Shown here: positions 53,499-62,725 of the stretch, one piece after another | Numbering within the stretch: position 1 is the stretch's first letter | Layout of the letters: each line of letters starts with the position of its first letter | Program-made: the position numbers and the translations under genes | Notes under the pieces: model-generated | Databases searched by the model: none | What the model was told of the DNA's origin: nothing | Seen by the model: the letters and a program-made list of their open reading frames with translations, nothing else | From: Pollutimonas sp036675275 | Lineage (GTDB): Bacteria > Pseudomonadota > Gammaproteobacteria > Burkholderiales > Burkholderiaceae_B | NCBI GenBank assembly: GCA_036675275.1 | Contig: JAKFFG010000005.1 | Coordinates: forward strand, 62,001 to 126,000 | Direction: 5' to 3' | DNA: 64,000 nucleotides

Positions 53499-53626
53499 AG
53501 CCAGTCCACCGCCGGCTATCGTTGGCGGCACGCAGGTGAACAAGCGCGCATGCGCTGGCGCGATATCCATATTTCGACCAGAATGCGATTTTCGGCGCGC
53601 TGGCGCCAAGTATTCCGGGAGAGCTG

Positions 53627-55633
53627 ATGAATTTGGACAAGGCGCTATTGGATAGCGGTATGTGGCTGGTACAGGCCTATCTCATTACAGTCGTGCTGTC
53701 TGCCGCCACAATATGGGGCCTTGCAAAGTTCACCGTATGGGGCCGCCAATTCTGGAGCCTGACAGCCGCTTATTTTTCGCCGTGGCGCGACTGGCGCCCC
53801 CTGGCCACCCTGCTGCTGATACTCTTGCTGACACTGTGCGCCGTGCGTCTTGACGTGTTGCTTTCCGACTGGAGCAACACCATGTACACCTCATTGCAGA
53901 AGCTGGACTCCAGCGGCTTCTGGCGGGCCATGGTGCTGTTTGCCATACTGGCTACCATGCACGTCTTGCGTGTGCTGATCGAATTCTATGTACAACAGGC
54001 CTTTACCATACGCTGGCGCGTATGGCTGAACGAGGAGCTGCTGAGCCGGTGGCTGGCGCGGCAAACCTACTATCGCACCCAGTATCTGGACACACCCATC
54101 GACAACCCCGACCAGCGTATCCAGCAGGATGTCGCCACCTTTGTAGAAATGTCGCTTGCCTTGTCCATGGGCGTGATCAATGCGCTGGTTTCCACGTTTG
54201 CCTTTACCGCGATCCTGTGGACCTTGTCGGGGCCGCTTTCCGCCATGGGGGTGGAAGTACCGCGGGGCATGGTGTTTCTGGTATTCGCCTATGTCATTAT
54301 CGCAACCGTTTTCGCCGTCAAGATCGGTCGCCCACTGATCATGCTGAACTTCTTGAACGAGCGCTTCAACGCCGACTACCGGTATGCGCTGGTGCGGCTG
54401 CGCGAATATTCCGAAAGCATCGCTTTTTATGCCGGTGAGAAAGTGGAAGGCGCATTGCTGCGCAGCCGTTTCGCACACGTTATTGGCAATGCCTGGGCTA
54501 TCGTGTATCGGTCCATCAAGTTCCAGGGTTTCAACTTGTCGGTAAGCCAGGCGGCTGTCGTTTTCCCCTTCATCATCCAGGCGCAGCGCTTTTTTTCCAA
54601 GCAGATCAGCCTGGGCGACTTGATGCAGACAGCGCAAGCGTTCGGGCGCCTGCAGGACAACCTGTCGTTCTTTCGCACCGCTTACGACAGCTTCGCAACG
54701 TACCGCGCCACGCTGGACCGCTTGAACGGTTTTACCAAGGCCATCGTCGAATCCCGCGAATTGCCCGAACCCACTATCCATGCGCAAGGGCCGCGCCTGG
54801 CCGTGGAGCAGCTTACTATCAACACCCCCGCCGGCGCACTGCTGATTGACCGCCTCGACATGGAAGCCTTGCCGGGTGCGCCGTTGCTGATACAGGGCCC
54901 TTCGGGATCGGGCAAGACAACGCTGTTGCGCGCCATTGCAGGACTATGGCCATATTGCGACGGCACCATTATCCGTCCGGAGGACCAAGTGCTTTTCCTG
55001 TCGCAGAAACCGTATCTGCCCTTAGGCAGCCTGCGCGACGCCTTGTACTATCCAAACCAACTGCCCAGCCTTGAAACCGGCGCCCATGCGGATATACATC
55101 AGCAACAGAACGCCGCCATGGCCAGTTCGCATGGTGCGCCCAGCAACCTTGATGCACTGGCGATGGCCCGCAGCAGCGAATTGGGTGACGAACCGGAAAC
55201 CAGCTCCCTAGCGATGCATGACCACGCTTCAAGCGATCAACAAGCCACGGATGGAGCCGCGTCCAGCGCCCTGGCAAGCATCGCCGGCCACGAACGGGCA
55301 CAGGAAGTTCTTCGTCTCGTGCAGCTCGGGCATCTTGCGGACGGGCTGGACCAGGTTGCCGACTGGGGCCGCATCCTGTCGCTGGGCGAGCAACAGCGCC
55401 TGGCTTTCGGCCGCCTGCTGCTGGCCGTACCCGTGGCGGCCTTTCTCGATGAAGCGACTTCAGCCATGGACGAAGGCCTGGAAGACGCCATGTACCGTTT
55501 GGTTCGCGAACAATTGCCGCACACCCGCCTGGTAAGCGTGGGCCATCGCAGCACGCTGTCAAAACACCACGCCTGCCAATTGGTCCTGAAGGGCAAAGGC
55601 AGCGGAGCGTGGGAACTGGCCAGCATATCCTGA
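53627..55633 (+). CDS. SbmA/BacA-type ABC permease fused to ATPase (YddA-like)
   Basis: A 668-residue half transporter. N-terminal membrane region (about 1-340) of the SbmA/BacA type (SDWSNTMYTSLQKLDSSGFW, TYYRTQYLDTPIDNPDQRIQ, then QDVATFVEMSL). The C-terminal ATPase has Walker A GPSGSGKTT, signature LSLGEQQR and Walker B AAFLDEATSAMDEGLE. Between Walker A and signature, residues about 485-557 form a low-complexity insert rich in Ala, Ser, Gln and His. The substrate is unknown; relatives handle peptides or vitamin B12-like molecules. Confidence 0.88.
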   Translation: MNLDKALLDSGMWLVQAYLITVVLSAATIWGLAKFTVWGRQFWSLTAAYFSPWRDWRPLATLLLILLLTLCAVRLDVLLSDWSNTMYTSLQKLDSSGFWRAMVLFAILATMHVLRVLIEFYVQQAFTIRWRVWLNEELLSRWLARQTYYRTQYLDTPIDNPDQRIQQDVATFVEMSLALSMGVINALVSTFAFTAILWTLSGPLSAMGVEVPRGMVFLVFAYVIIATVFAVKIGRPLIMLNFLNERFNADYRYALVRLREYSESIAFYAGEKVEGALLRSRFAHVIGNAWAIVYRSIKFQGFNLSVSQAAVVFPFIIQAQRFFSKQISLGDLMQTAQAFGRLQDNLSFFRTAYDSFATYRATLDRLNGFTKAIVESRELPEPTIHAQGPRLAVEQLTINTPAGALLIDRLDMEALPGAPLLIQGPSGSGKTTLLRAIAGLWPYCDGTIIRPEDQVLFLSQKPYLPLGSLRDALYYPNQLPSLETGAHADIHQQQNAAMASSHGAPSNLDALAMARSSELGDEPETSSLAMHDHASSDQQATDGAASSALASIAGHERAQEVLRLVQLGHLADGLDQVADWGRILSLGEQQRLAFGRLLLAVPVAAFLDEATSAMDEGLEDAMYRLVREQLPHTRLVSVGHRSTLSKHHACQLVLKGKGSGAWELASIS

Positions 55634-55641
55634 CAAGTCAT

Positions 55642-55675
55642 GAAGCCCGGACCTGCTACGATAGCGCCGGGCTTC
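55642..55675. terminator. Hairpin after the YddA-like gene
   Basis: GAAGCCCGG (55642-55650) and CCGGGCTTC (55667-55675) form a perfect 9-bp stem with a 16-base loop, 8 bases past the stop codon. There is no clear T run. It is probably a Rho-independent-like or stabilising end hairpin. Confidence 0.45.
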
Positions 55676-55756
55676 GCGTCTTTGGCGCTACCCGGCCTGC
55701 GGCCGCCCTGCCGTTACACTAACCTCATCTTCTTTTCGAGTACCTGACTCCGCGAC

Positions 55757-56137
55757 ATGAACTACTTAGCTATCAAACACTTGCACGTGACGGCCGCCGG
55801 CCTGAGCATCCTTTTCTTCGTCATCCGGGCTTATTGGTCGGTAACGGGGTCCGCCATGCTTCAACGCCGCGCCGTCAAGATCGTGCCGCACATTATCGAC
55901 ACCGTCCTTCTGGCCTGTGCCGTGGCCTTGTCCATCATGCTGGGCGCTGCCGGAATGCAACCGTGGGTGCTGACGAAGATTGTGCTGCTCGTGGCCTACA
56001 TCGGCGTGGGAACCATTGCCATCAAGCGTGGCAAGACGCCCAAAAGCCGCGGCATTGCGGCACTGATCGCCATTGCCATTTTTGCTTATATCGTCGGCGT
56101 GGCCATCAATCACAATCCAGCTTCGTGGTTCGCCTGA
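55757..56137 (+). CDS. SirB2-family membrane protein
   Basis: 126 residues with four predicted helices: AIKHLHVTAAGLSILFFVIR, VPHIIDTVLLACAVALSIML, VLTKIVLLVAYIGVGTIAIK, and a last one near residues 98-116. The His-rich first helix and VPHIIDT are typical of SirB2. Its function is not established. It is convergent with the YeiH gene, with 13 bases between stops. Confidence 0.85.
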   Translation: MNYLAIKHLHVTAAGLSILFFVIRAYWSVTGSAMLQRRAVKIVPHIIDTVLLACAVALSIMLGAAGMQPWVLTKIVLLVAYIGVGTIAIKRGKTPKSRGIAALIAIAIFAYIVGVAINHNPASWFA

Positions 56138-56150
56138 TCGGAAAGGCCGG

Positions 56151-57233
56151 CTACCAGCCTCCTGCGAAATGCTGCACGACCAGACTGCTGACACAAACCG
56201 CCAGCCACACACCCAGCCCGAGCAAAACCGGCCGTAAACCGGCCGTTGCCATGCGGCGCAGGTCTGACGACAGACCAATTGCCGCAAGCGCGACCACGAT
56301 CAGAAACTGAGCCACCAGTTGCAAAGGGGCCGTCCATGCGTCGGGGATATAACCCATCGAGCGTATCGCCGACGCCACCAGAAACCACAAGATGAACCAG
56401 GGAAAGATGCGGGCCAGGCTGAAACTGCCGACACCCTGCTTCTTGTGGTGCCATGCCTGGATGGCGACCAGAATCAGGCAGATCGGAATAATAAGTGTGG
56501 CGCGGGTGAGCTTGACGATGGTGGCGTAATCGCCCGCCGACTCGCTGTAGCTGTAGCCCGCGGCCACGACCGAAGAGGTATCGTTTATAGCCGTGCCCGC
56601 CCACATGCCGAAGCCCTGGTCGGACATGCCCAGCCAATGGCCCATGAGCGGAAATGCAATAACGGCCACAATATTGAAGATGAATATCGTTGAAATAGCA
56701 TAGGCCGTCTCATGCTCTTCCGGCTTGATGATAGGCGTTACCGCGGCAATGGCGGAGCCTCCGCAGATGGCCGTGCCCACGCCGATAAGCGTTTGCAGCT
56801 TGGAGGGAATATCCAGCCACTTGCCCAGCAACCACGCCGAACCAAATGCCACGACTATCGTGATCAATGTTACCGACAGCGATTCCAGGCCCGTCCTGGC
56901 CACCTGTTGAATGCTCAAGCCAAAACCCAGCGCGACAATCGACCATTGCAACACTTGGCGGGAGGCAAACTGCAGACCCGGTTTGAACAAGGGCCCGACG
57001 CCGACCGAATTGCGGATTGCTATGCCCAGCAAAATACCGAATACAGGGCCGCCAATAACGGGAAACAGCCGTCCCAGCATCATCGCGAAAATGGCCACAA
57101 TGACGGCCAGCACCAAGCCGTGGAGCAAGACCGGGGACCGGGGCGCCGAATGCGATGCCTGGCCGGACGCCGAACCAGAGCGGGAACCGGCGCCGACGGA
57201 ATGGGATACAGCGAAAGTAGGCATGAAACTCAT
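56151..57233 (-). CDS. YeiH-family putative sulfate exporter
   Basis: A 360-residue membrane protein with about ten helices. Family blocks include PVFGILLGIAIRNSVGVGPL, GTAICGGSAIAAVTPIIKPE and GMWAGTAINDTSSVVAAGYS. YeiH is annotated as a sulfate exporter, a weakly tested assignment. It is divergent from a LysR gene, the same arrangement as yeiH/yeiE in E. coli, which supports control by that regulator. Confidence 0.9.
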   Translation of the reverse strand: MSFMPTFAVSHSVGAGSRSGSASGQASHSAPRSPVLLHGLVLAVIVAIFAMMLGRLFPVIGGPVFGILLGIAIRNSVGVGPLFKPGLQFASRQVLQWSIVALGFGLSIQQVARTGLESLSVTLITIVVAFGSAWLLGKWLDIPSKLQTLIGVGTAICGGSAIAAVTPIIKPEEHETAYAISTIFIFNIVAVIAFPLMGHWLGMSDQGFGMWAGTAINDTSSVVAAGYSYSESAGDYATIVKLTRATLIIPICLILVAIQAWHHKKQGVGSFSLARIFPWFILWFLVASAIRSMGYIPDAWTAPLQLVAQFLIVVALAAIGLSSDLRRMATAGLRPVLLGLGVWLAVCVSSLVVQHFAGGW

Positions 57234-57278
57234 ATATGTTAATTACGTGCAGTTATGTTAAATCTGACTCATACATAA

Positions 57279-57298
57279 ATAAATTCATTAAAATTTAT
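57279..57298. promoter_or_regulatory. Candidate LysR operator between yeiH-like and lysR genes
   Basis: ATAAATT-CATTAA-AATTTAT: a perfect 7-bp inverted repeat with a 6-base spacer in the 85-base AT-rich gap between the divergent genes. It contains the T-N11-A core expected for LysR-type proteins. Confidence 0.55.
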
Positions 57299-57318
57299 AA
57301 ACAATATAAAATTAACTG

Positions 57319-58206
57319 ATGATAGGAATCAGCATCCGCCAATTGGAAGTATTCGTCACGATCGCCGCCACGGGAACAGTCGGCGCCGCGGCCCAGCGGC
57401 TGTTCGTCACCCAGCCCGCGGTCAGCATGGCTTTGGGCGAACTGGAACGGCAACTGAACACCCAGCTTTTCGATCGCGAACGAGGGCGGCTGCACTTGAG
57501 TCCGCGTGGAAAAGAGCTCTTGCCCATGGCTCAAGAAGTGATCGAGCGTATCCAGGAAATAATGCGCCAGACCGGCGACCATCCAGCAGTACTGACCGGC
57601 GAGCTACGCCTGGGTACAAGCAATACCGTGGGCAACTATCTGGTGGGCGCCTTGCTGGGTCCGTTCATCGCGCAGCATCCCCAGGTAGCCCTGCAGGTAA
57701 GCGTCGAGAACACGGACCGCATCACCGCCGCCCTGCTTGAACACCGCATAGACGTCGCTTGCGTCGAGGGTCCCGTAAATCACCCGCAACTCGACGTCGT
57801 TCCCTGGCGCGACGATGCGCTGGTGGTTTGCGCTGCGCCCTCCCATCCCCTGGCTCAGCACAGTGATCTGAAGGCACGCCATTTCAAGGACGCGCTATGG
57901 ATACTGCGCGAACATGGCTCTGCAATGCGGATTCTGGCCGAACAGGCACTGACTCATTTGCCGCCCGGACGCATACTTTTGGAATTGGGTCAGGTCGAAG
58001 CAATAAAACAGGCCGTCATTGCTGGATTGGGCATCGCCTGCCTGCCCTACACAGCCACTGTGGATTCGGTAGCCGTCGGACGACTCAAGATCCTGGACAC
58101 GCCGTTTCTGAACCTGCACCGGCGCCTTGCGCTGGTTTTGCACAAATCCCGGTACCGTGGCGCGCTGATCGACGCCTTTGTAGGCAGCGTCATTTCGGGT
58201 CAGTAA
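57319..58206 (+). CDS. LysR-family regulator, YeiE-like
   Basis: 295 residues with an N-terminal LysR helix-turn-helix (IRQLEVFVTIAATGTVGAAA then QRLFVTQPAVSMALGELERQ). A periplasmic-binding-like effector domain follows (LRLGTSNTVGNYLVGALLGP). The divergent YeiH gene and the good match to YeiE suggest that it controls that transporter. YeiE senses sulfite in enteric bacteria; whether this one does is an inference. Confidence 0.9.
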   Translation: MIGISIRQLEVFVTIAATGTVGAAAQRLFVTQPAVSMALGELERQLNTQLFDRERGRLHLSPRGKELLPMAQEVIERIQEIMRQTGDHPAVLTGELRLGTSNTVGNYLVGALLGPFIAQHPQVALQVSVENTDRITAALLEHRIDVACVEGPVNHPQLDVVPWRDDALVVCAAPSHPLAQHSDLKARHFKDALWILREHGSAMRILAEQALTHLPPGRILLELGQVEAIKQAVIAGLGIACLPYTATVDSVAVGRLKILDTPFLNLHRRLALVLHKSRYRGALIDAFVGSVISGQ

Positions 58207-58260
58207 AGATGAAGATGTTATTGTTACTGCCAAGGTATTTTCCGGCACATATAGGTATTC

Positions 58261-59580
58261 ATGACTCGAAAACGTCCGACAGCCCCACTAGGCGGCACTC
58301 AGCAAGCCGACGCCACGACACCGCCCGACGCGGCCGCCACGCCCGGCCCCGGCACCCTTGCGGCCGAGGCGCCCATCAACACCGACCCCACGCTGCCACC
58401 ATATGAGACGGTGGCGCTGGTGCTGCAGGGCGGCGGTGCCCTGGGCGCCTACCAGGCCGGTGTCTACCAGGGCCTGCACGAAGCCGGCGTTCAGCTTACC
58501 TGCCTGGCGGGGATATCGATCGGAGCGCTCAATATCGCCATCATTGCCGGCAATCCGCCCGACAAACGCGTTGCGCGCCTGACCGAATTCTGGGAAACCA
58601 TCTGCCAACCGAATTATGGCGTGGCCTTGCACCCCTTTGTCGAGCAATCGCTTTTCAATCTTAACGATATGGTGCGGCAATCCCTGAGCGCCTGGCATGC
58701 CGGCAGCGCCATCATCAACGGCCAGAAGGGTTTCTTTACGCCGCGCTTCCCATCCGCCCCGCAGATCATGCCGGGCAAACCGGAAGCGGCCAGCTACTAC
58801 GACACCAGCGCGCTGAAAACCACATTGGAAAGGCTATGCGATTTCGACCGCATCAACTCGGGGGAACATGAAGTATCGGTCGGCGCGGTAAACGTGCGCA
58901 CCGGCAATTTCGTCTACTTCGAAAACACAAAAATCCGCCTGCGTGCAGAACACTTCATGGCATCGGGCGCGTTGCCGCCGGCATTCGCCCCCGTTGAAAT
59001 AGATGGCGAATACTACTGGGACGGGGGACTCGTCTCGAATACGCCCCTGGCCCATGTTCTGGAGTCCCGTCCGCTGCGCGACACCCTGGCGTTTCAGGTG
59101 GATTTGTGGAGCGCGCGCGGCAGCGTACCCACCAATATGAGCGAGGTATCCGACCGCATCAAAGACATCCAGTACTCCAGTCGCACGCGGCTGATTACCG
59201 AGCAGTTGCGCTGGTCCCAATATCTGCGGCACATGCTGCAGCGCATGCTGGAAGACATTCCGCAGGAAATCCGCGACGACAAGAAGGCGTACTATCAGCT
59301 CGTCGAAGACCTGGCTTGCAGTAAACGCTATAACGTCATACATCTGATCTACCGCAACAGGCCTTACGAGCAGCATTACAAGGATTTCCAGTTCGGCCTG
59401 GCGACCATGCGCGAACACTGGGAAAGCGGCCAGAAAGACATACTCCTGACACTGCAGGAACCCGATCGTCTAGCCATGCCTGAGGACGTGTCCGGCTTCG
59501 TGACGCACGACGTGCATCGCGAAGAACTCGAACGCAGAATGCATCGGAACACGCGGCGCGCCCGAGGCCGAAAAAGCTAG
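58261..59580 (+). CDS. Patatin-like phospholipase-family protein
   Basis: 439 residues. After a Pro/Ala-rich N-terminal 40 residues, the patatin domain has the oxyanion loop LQGGGALGAYQAGVYQGLHE, nucleophile Ser in GISIGALN, and the catalytic Asp in YYWDGGLVSNTPL. The C-terminal 150 residues form an extra domain seen in this subfamily (DUF3734, from memory). It probably hydrolyses acyl lipids. Its stop overlaps the stop of the convergent DMT gene within CTAG. Confidence 0.9.
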   Translation: MTRKRPTAPLGGTQQADATTPPDAAATPGPGTLAAEAPINTDPTLPPYETVALVLQGGGALGAYQAGVYQGLHEAGVQLTCLAGISIGALNIAIIAGNPPDKRVARLTEFWETICQPNYGVALHPFVEQSLFNLNDMVRQSLSAWHAGSAIINGQKGFFTPRFPSAPQIMPGKPEAASYYDTSALKTTLERLCDFDRINSGEHEVSVGAVNVRTGNFVYFENTKIRLRAEHFMASGALPPAFAPVEIDGEYYWDGGLVSNTPLAHVLESRPLRDTLAFQVDLWSARGSVPTNMSEVSDRIKDIQYSSRTRLITEQLRWSQYLRHMLQRMLEDIPQEIRDDKKAYYQLVEDLACSKRYNVIHLIYRNRPYEQHYKDFQFGLATMREHWESGQKDILLTLQEPDRLAMPEDVSGFVTHDVHREELERRMHRNTRRARGRKS

Positions 59581-60506
59581 CTGCGCCGGCCCAACGCCAC
59601 GGCGCCAGCCAGTACAAAGGCTGTGCCGATCAGTTGCAGCGTCGTGATCGGCTCATCCAGTATCCAGCCAGCAAGGAACAATACCGATACGGGTCCGAGC
59701 AGGCCCAATTGCGAGGTCATGGGCGCGCCGATGCGGGCAACCGACCACATGATCATGAATGTGGGCGCCACGGTATTGGCGACAGCATGAAGCAGGGACA
59801 GCTCGTACACCGGCAGAGGCTGCCTTAGGCCCTGCCAGGAATACACGCTCAGGAAGTGGACCATGCTTATGATTGCCGAGACCGACATGGCGTATGCCAC
59901 CAGACGCGTTGCGCCCACCCGCTTGATGAGTTCGCCGGAACTGATGATGTACACCGCATAGGACAAGGCCGAGCACAGCACGAACACCGATCCCAGCATG
60001 ACGTTGTCGCCGCTCAGGGACAAATCCTGCAGGAAAACCAGCACCACACCCAGATAGGCCATGCCCAAGGCAAACCATTGTTTGCCGGGTATGGGCCGCT
60101 TCAAGTACAGCGCGGTCAGCAGAAGCACAAAAGTGGGAGACAGAAAAAGAATCAGGCGCTCCAGCCCGGCGGTAATGTACTGCAGGCCCAGAAAGTCCAA
60201 GTAGCTGGACAAGTAATAGCCGATGAAGCCCAGAAACACGATTTGCCCACCCTCCTTCGCGGTCAGCCGTGGCAGCTTGCCGCGGCGCGCCCGGCGCGCC
60301 TGGTAATAGGCGACGGCTGCGAAGAACGGCAACGACAGCATCATGCGAAAACCGATGATGGTCAGCGCATCCACGCCGTAGCGGTAGGTAAGCTTGACGA
60401 CAATCGCCTTGGCGGAAAAAAGGATTGCGCCGACTCCGGCCAATAAAAACCCCATCCAGAATTCTTTCGTCTTTTTTGTGTCGGTGCCGGGCGGAAGAGA
60501 ATTCAT
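59577..60506 (-). CDS. DMT-superfamily (EamA) permease
   Basis: 309 residues from MNSLPPGTDTKKTKEFWMGF, with ten predicted helices in two EamA repeats (LLAGVGAILFSAKAIVVKLT in the first, VARIGAPMTSQLGLLGPVSV in the second). It is an inner-membrane metabolite exporter or importer of unknown substrate. The start is uncertain: a GTG ten codons earlier and an ATG 18 codons later are options, and none has a good ribosome site. It is divergent from marR. Confidence 0.88.
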   Translation of the reverse strand: MNSLPPGTDTKKTKEFWMGFLLAGVGAILFSAKAIVVKLTYRYGVDALTIIGFRMMLSLPFFAAVAYYQARRARRGKLPRLTAKEGGQIVFLGFIGYYLSSYLDFLGLQYITAGLERLILFLSPTFVLLLTALYLKRPIPGKQWFALGMAYLGVVLVFLQDLSLSGDNVMLGSVFVLCSALSYAVYIISSGELIKRVGATRLVAYAMSVSAIISMVHFLSVYSWQGLRQPLPVYELSLLHAVANTVAPTFMIMWSVARIGAPMTSQLGLLGPVSVLFLAGWILDEPITTLQLIGTAFVLAGAVALGRRS

Positions 60507-60597
60507 GAGATAGCGAAGAGGAGGAAGAACGCACACGCGGGAATGGCTATTTTGCCTAAACCTTTACTGCTTTGCAAAATAATGCACTGTCAGTAGT

Positions 60598-60607
60598 TGC
60601 CTGGGCA
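60598..60607. promoter_or_regulatory. MarR operator at its own promoter
   Basis: TGCCTGGGCA, one base off the perfect palindrome TGCCTAGGCA found upstream of the efflux operon, and 24 bases before the marR start. It fits negative autoregulation. Confidence 0.65.
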
Positions 60608-60631
60608 GTTATGTCGCGATAGAATTCCTTC

Positions 60632-61186
60632 ATGACCAAGCGCGACAGTTCCATTTCCGCCAAAAAAGCCAAACGAAATCCGTCAGCAGGAAATACCCGC
60701 GACGGGCAGGGGTTTTATACATCAGACTCCCTTTCGCTTGAGCAAGGCGGCAACGTCGGCATCCTGATCAAACAAGTTCAAAGTTCGCTTAACCGCATGA
60801 TAGATCAGCATGTTTCACCCCTGGGATTAACCGCCATGCAGTGGCGTCCGCTGGTCATGATCCGATATCGCCATGTCAACACGCCGGCCGAGCTATCCCG
60901 GCAAACCCATGTCGACACGGGCGCCATGACACGCACGCTGGACCGGCTGGAAGCCAAGAAATTCCTTACCCGCCAACGCTGCCCGGAGGATCGCCGGGTC
61001 GTCAAACTGGAGTTGACGGAGACAGGCCAGAAAGTCGCCGACCAAATATTGCCGGCAGTTGCCACAACCTTGAATACCCATTTGCAGGGTTTCAGCGGGG
61101 CCGAGGTTGAGACTCTTATGGACTTGTTGCAGCGCATGCTGGCCAATGGCAACCTTGACGATAGCTCCTGTACCGGCGACAACTAG
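60632..61186 (+). CDS. MarR-family repressor of the efflux operon
   Basis: 184 residues with a winged-helix MarR domain from about residue 45. Blocks are LGLTAMQWRPLVMIRYRHVN, TPAELSRQTHVDTGAMTRTL and DRLEAKKFLTRQRCPEDRRV. The N-terminal 35 residues are basic and probably flexible. The divergent DMT gene and the downstream outer-membrane factor-EmrAB genes form the EmrR-like context; matching palindromes lie before this gene and the efflux operon. Confidence 0.92.
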   Translation: MTKRDSSISAKKAKRNPSAGNTRDGQGFYTSDSLSLEQGGNVGILIKQVQSSLNRMIDQHVSPLGLTAMQWRPLVMIRYRHVNTPAELSRQTHVDTGAMTRTLDRLEAKKFLTRQRCPEDRRVVKLELTETGQKVADQILPAVATTLNTHLQGFSGAEVETLMDLLQRMLANGNLDDSSCTGDN

Positions 61187-61227
61187 AACGCGGGGGTGGT
61201 GTTCGCCTCCAATTTTTTTTATTATTT

Positions 61228-61243
61228 ATCTGCCTAGGCAGAT
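61228..61243. promoter_or_regulatory. MarR operator of the efflux operon
   Basis: ATCTGCCTAGGCAGAT, a perfect 16-base palindrome after a T-rich tract, 71 bases before the outer-membrane factor gene. Its core TGCCTAGGCA recurs with one change at the marR promoter. Confidence 0.75.
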
Positions 61244-61313
61244 GCCAACTAGTCAGATATATTCAGCTATTTGTAAGTTAATGTGCGACAGCACCCCATC
61301 TCACACGTAAACC

Positions 61314-62714
61314 ATGAAATTACTCACTCCTCTCGTGCTGGCGGTCGCCTTGTCCGGCTGCGCAGCGCTGGACCCCGGTCAGCCGACTCTTGCAACGCTG
61401 CAGGCCGAGCAAGTCGGGTTGAAAGACGAAGCCCTATCGTGGCCGACAGAGCACTGGTGGCAACGCTATCAGGATCCGCAGCTTGGTCGGCTCGTCACCG
61501 AAGCCATCGCCGGCAGCCCTTCCCTTGCGGCGGCGCAGGCGCGCCTGCGCATGGCCCAGGCCGCGGTGGGCAACGCAAGGGCCATACAGCTGCCACAGCT
61601 CAATGCCAGCTACAGCATGGTGCGCGAGCGCTTTCCGGAACACTACATCTACCCGCCTCCTTACGGAGGATCCATGCAAACCGATAGCGCCCTGCGCCTG
61701 GACCTCGGATTCGACCTGGATCTCTGGGGCAGGAATCGCGCACGCTACGCCGCCGCCGTATCGCAAAAGAATGCATCGGCTGCCGACCTTCAAGTGGCCC
61801 GCAACAGCCTGATAAGCGCCGTGGTCCAAAGCTACTTCAATCTTCAGAATGCACTGTCGCAGGTAACAGTCATCACGCAAATCGTGAAGCAGCTGGAGAA
61901 TGTATCGAGCATCACGCGCGAACGAGTTGCCGCCGGGCTTGATACAGAAGCCGAGGTCAATCAGGCCGATTCGGCCGTTTCCTCCGCAAGGGTTCAACTC
62001 AGTCAGGCGAGCACCAACGCCCACCTGTTGCGGAATCAGCTATCCGCGCTCACTGGCGCCGGACCGCAACGCGGACAAGACATACGACAAGTGGATCTGG
62101 CGAAAGCCCCGGGCGGCGTGCCAGCCAATATTCCATTCGAGCTGCTGGGCCGGCGCCCGGATATCGTCGCCGCCAAGTACCGCGTACAGGCAAGTTCCAG
62201 CCAGATATCGGCGGCCAAAGCGGAATTCTTTCCAAACATCAACCTGTCGGCCTTCGCTGGCTTCATGTCGCTGGGAATGAGCAATCTGCTTCAAAGCGGT
62301 AGCCAGGCATATGGCGTCGGGCCAGCGGTAACCTTGCCCATTTTCAGCGGCGGCGCGCTGAACGCCAACCTGGACATCAAAGAGGCAGAGCGGGAAGTGG
62401 CCATTGCGGACTACAACCAGACCTTGTTGACGGCCGTACGTGAAGTCGCGGACGCCACCACCGCCATCCAGGCATTGCAGCGGCAAACCGTGGACCAGGC
62501 GGCCAGCTTGCGCGCGATTACCTCGGCTTACGACATTGCCGTCAAACGCTACAAGTCGGGACTGGGCAATTTCGTGCAAGTGCTGCTGGCGCAAAACGAA
62601 GTCCTGAAGCAGGCCATCCTGAATGCCGATATGCGCGCCCGCGCTTTTAATCTGGACGCCCAACTGGCCACAGCCCTGGGCGGCGGCTATAGCACCGACA
62701 CAAACACAAACTGA
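61314..62714 (+). CDS. Outer-membrane efflux factor (NodT/OprM-type lipoprotein)
   Basis: 466 residues with a lipoprotein signal ending LSGC (VLAVALSGCAALDPG). Two TolC-type repeats follow (LVTEAIAGSPSLAAAQARLR, and ELLGRRPDIVAAKYRVQASS in the second). It is the exit duct of the tripartite pump made with the next two genes. Unlike E. coli emrAB, which borrows TolC, this operon carries its own outer-membrane channel. Confidence 0.94.
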   Translation: MKLLTPLVLAVALSGCAALDPGQPTLATLQAEQVGLKDEALSWPTEHWWQRYQDPQLGRLVTEAIAGSPSLAAAQARLRMAQAAVGNARAIQLPQLNASYSMVRERFPEHYIYPPPYGGSMQTDSALRLDLGFDLDLWGRNRARYAAAVSQKNASAADLQVARNSLISAVVQSYFNLQNALSQVTVITQIVKQLENVSSITRERVAAGLDTEAEVNQADSAVSSARVQLSQASTNAHLLRNQLSALTGAGPQRGQDIRQVDLAKAPGGVPANIPFELLGRRPDIVAAKYRVQASSSQISAAKAEFFPNINLSAFAGFMSLGMSNLLQSGSQAYGVGPAVTLPIFSGGALNANLDIKEAEREVAIADYNQTLLTAVREVADATTAIQALQRQTVDQAASLRAITSAYDIAVKRYKSGLGNFVQVLLAQNEVLKQAILNADMRARAFNLDAQLATALGGGYSTDTNTN

Positions 62715-62725
62715 GATACAGCCCC

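Noticed and set aside
61187..61227. Intrinsic terminator after marR
   Set aside because: There is a T-rich tract, but the preceding G-rich stretch gives no convincing stem.
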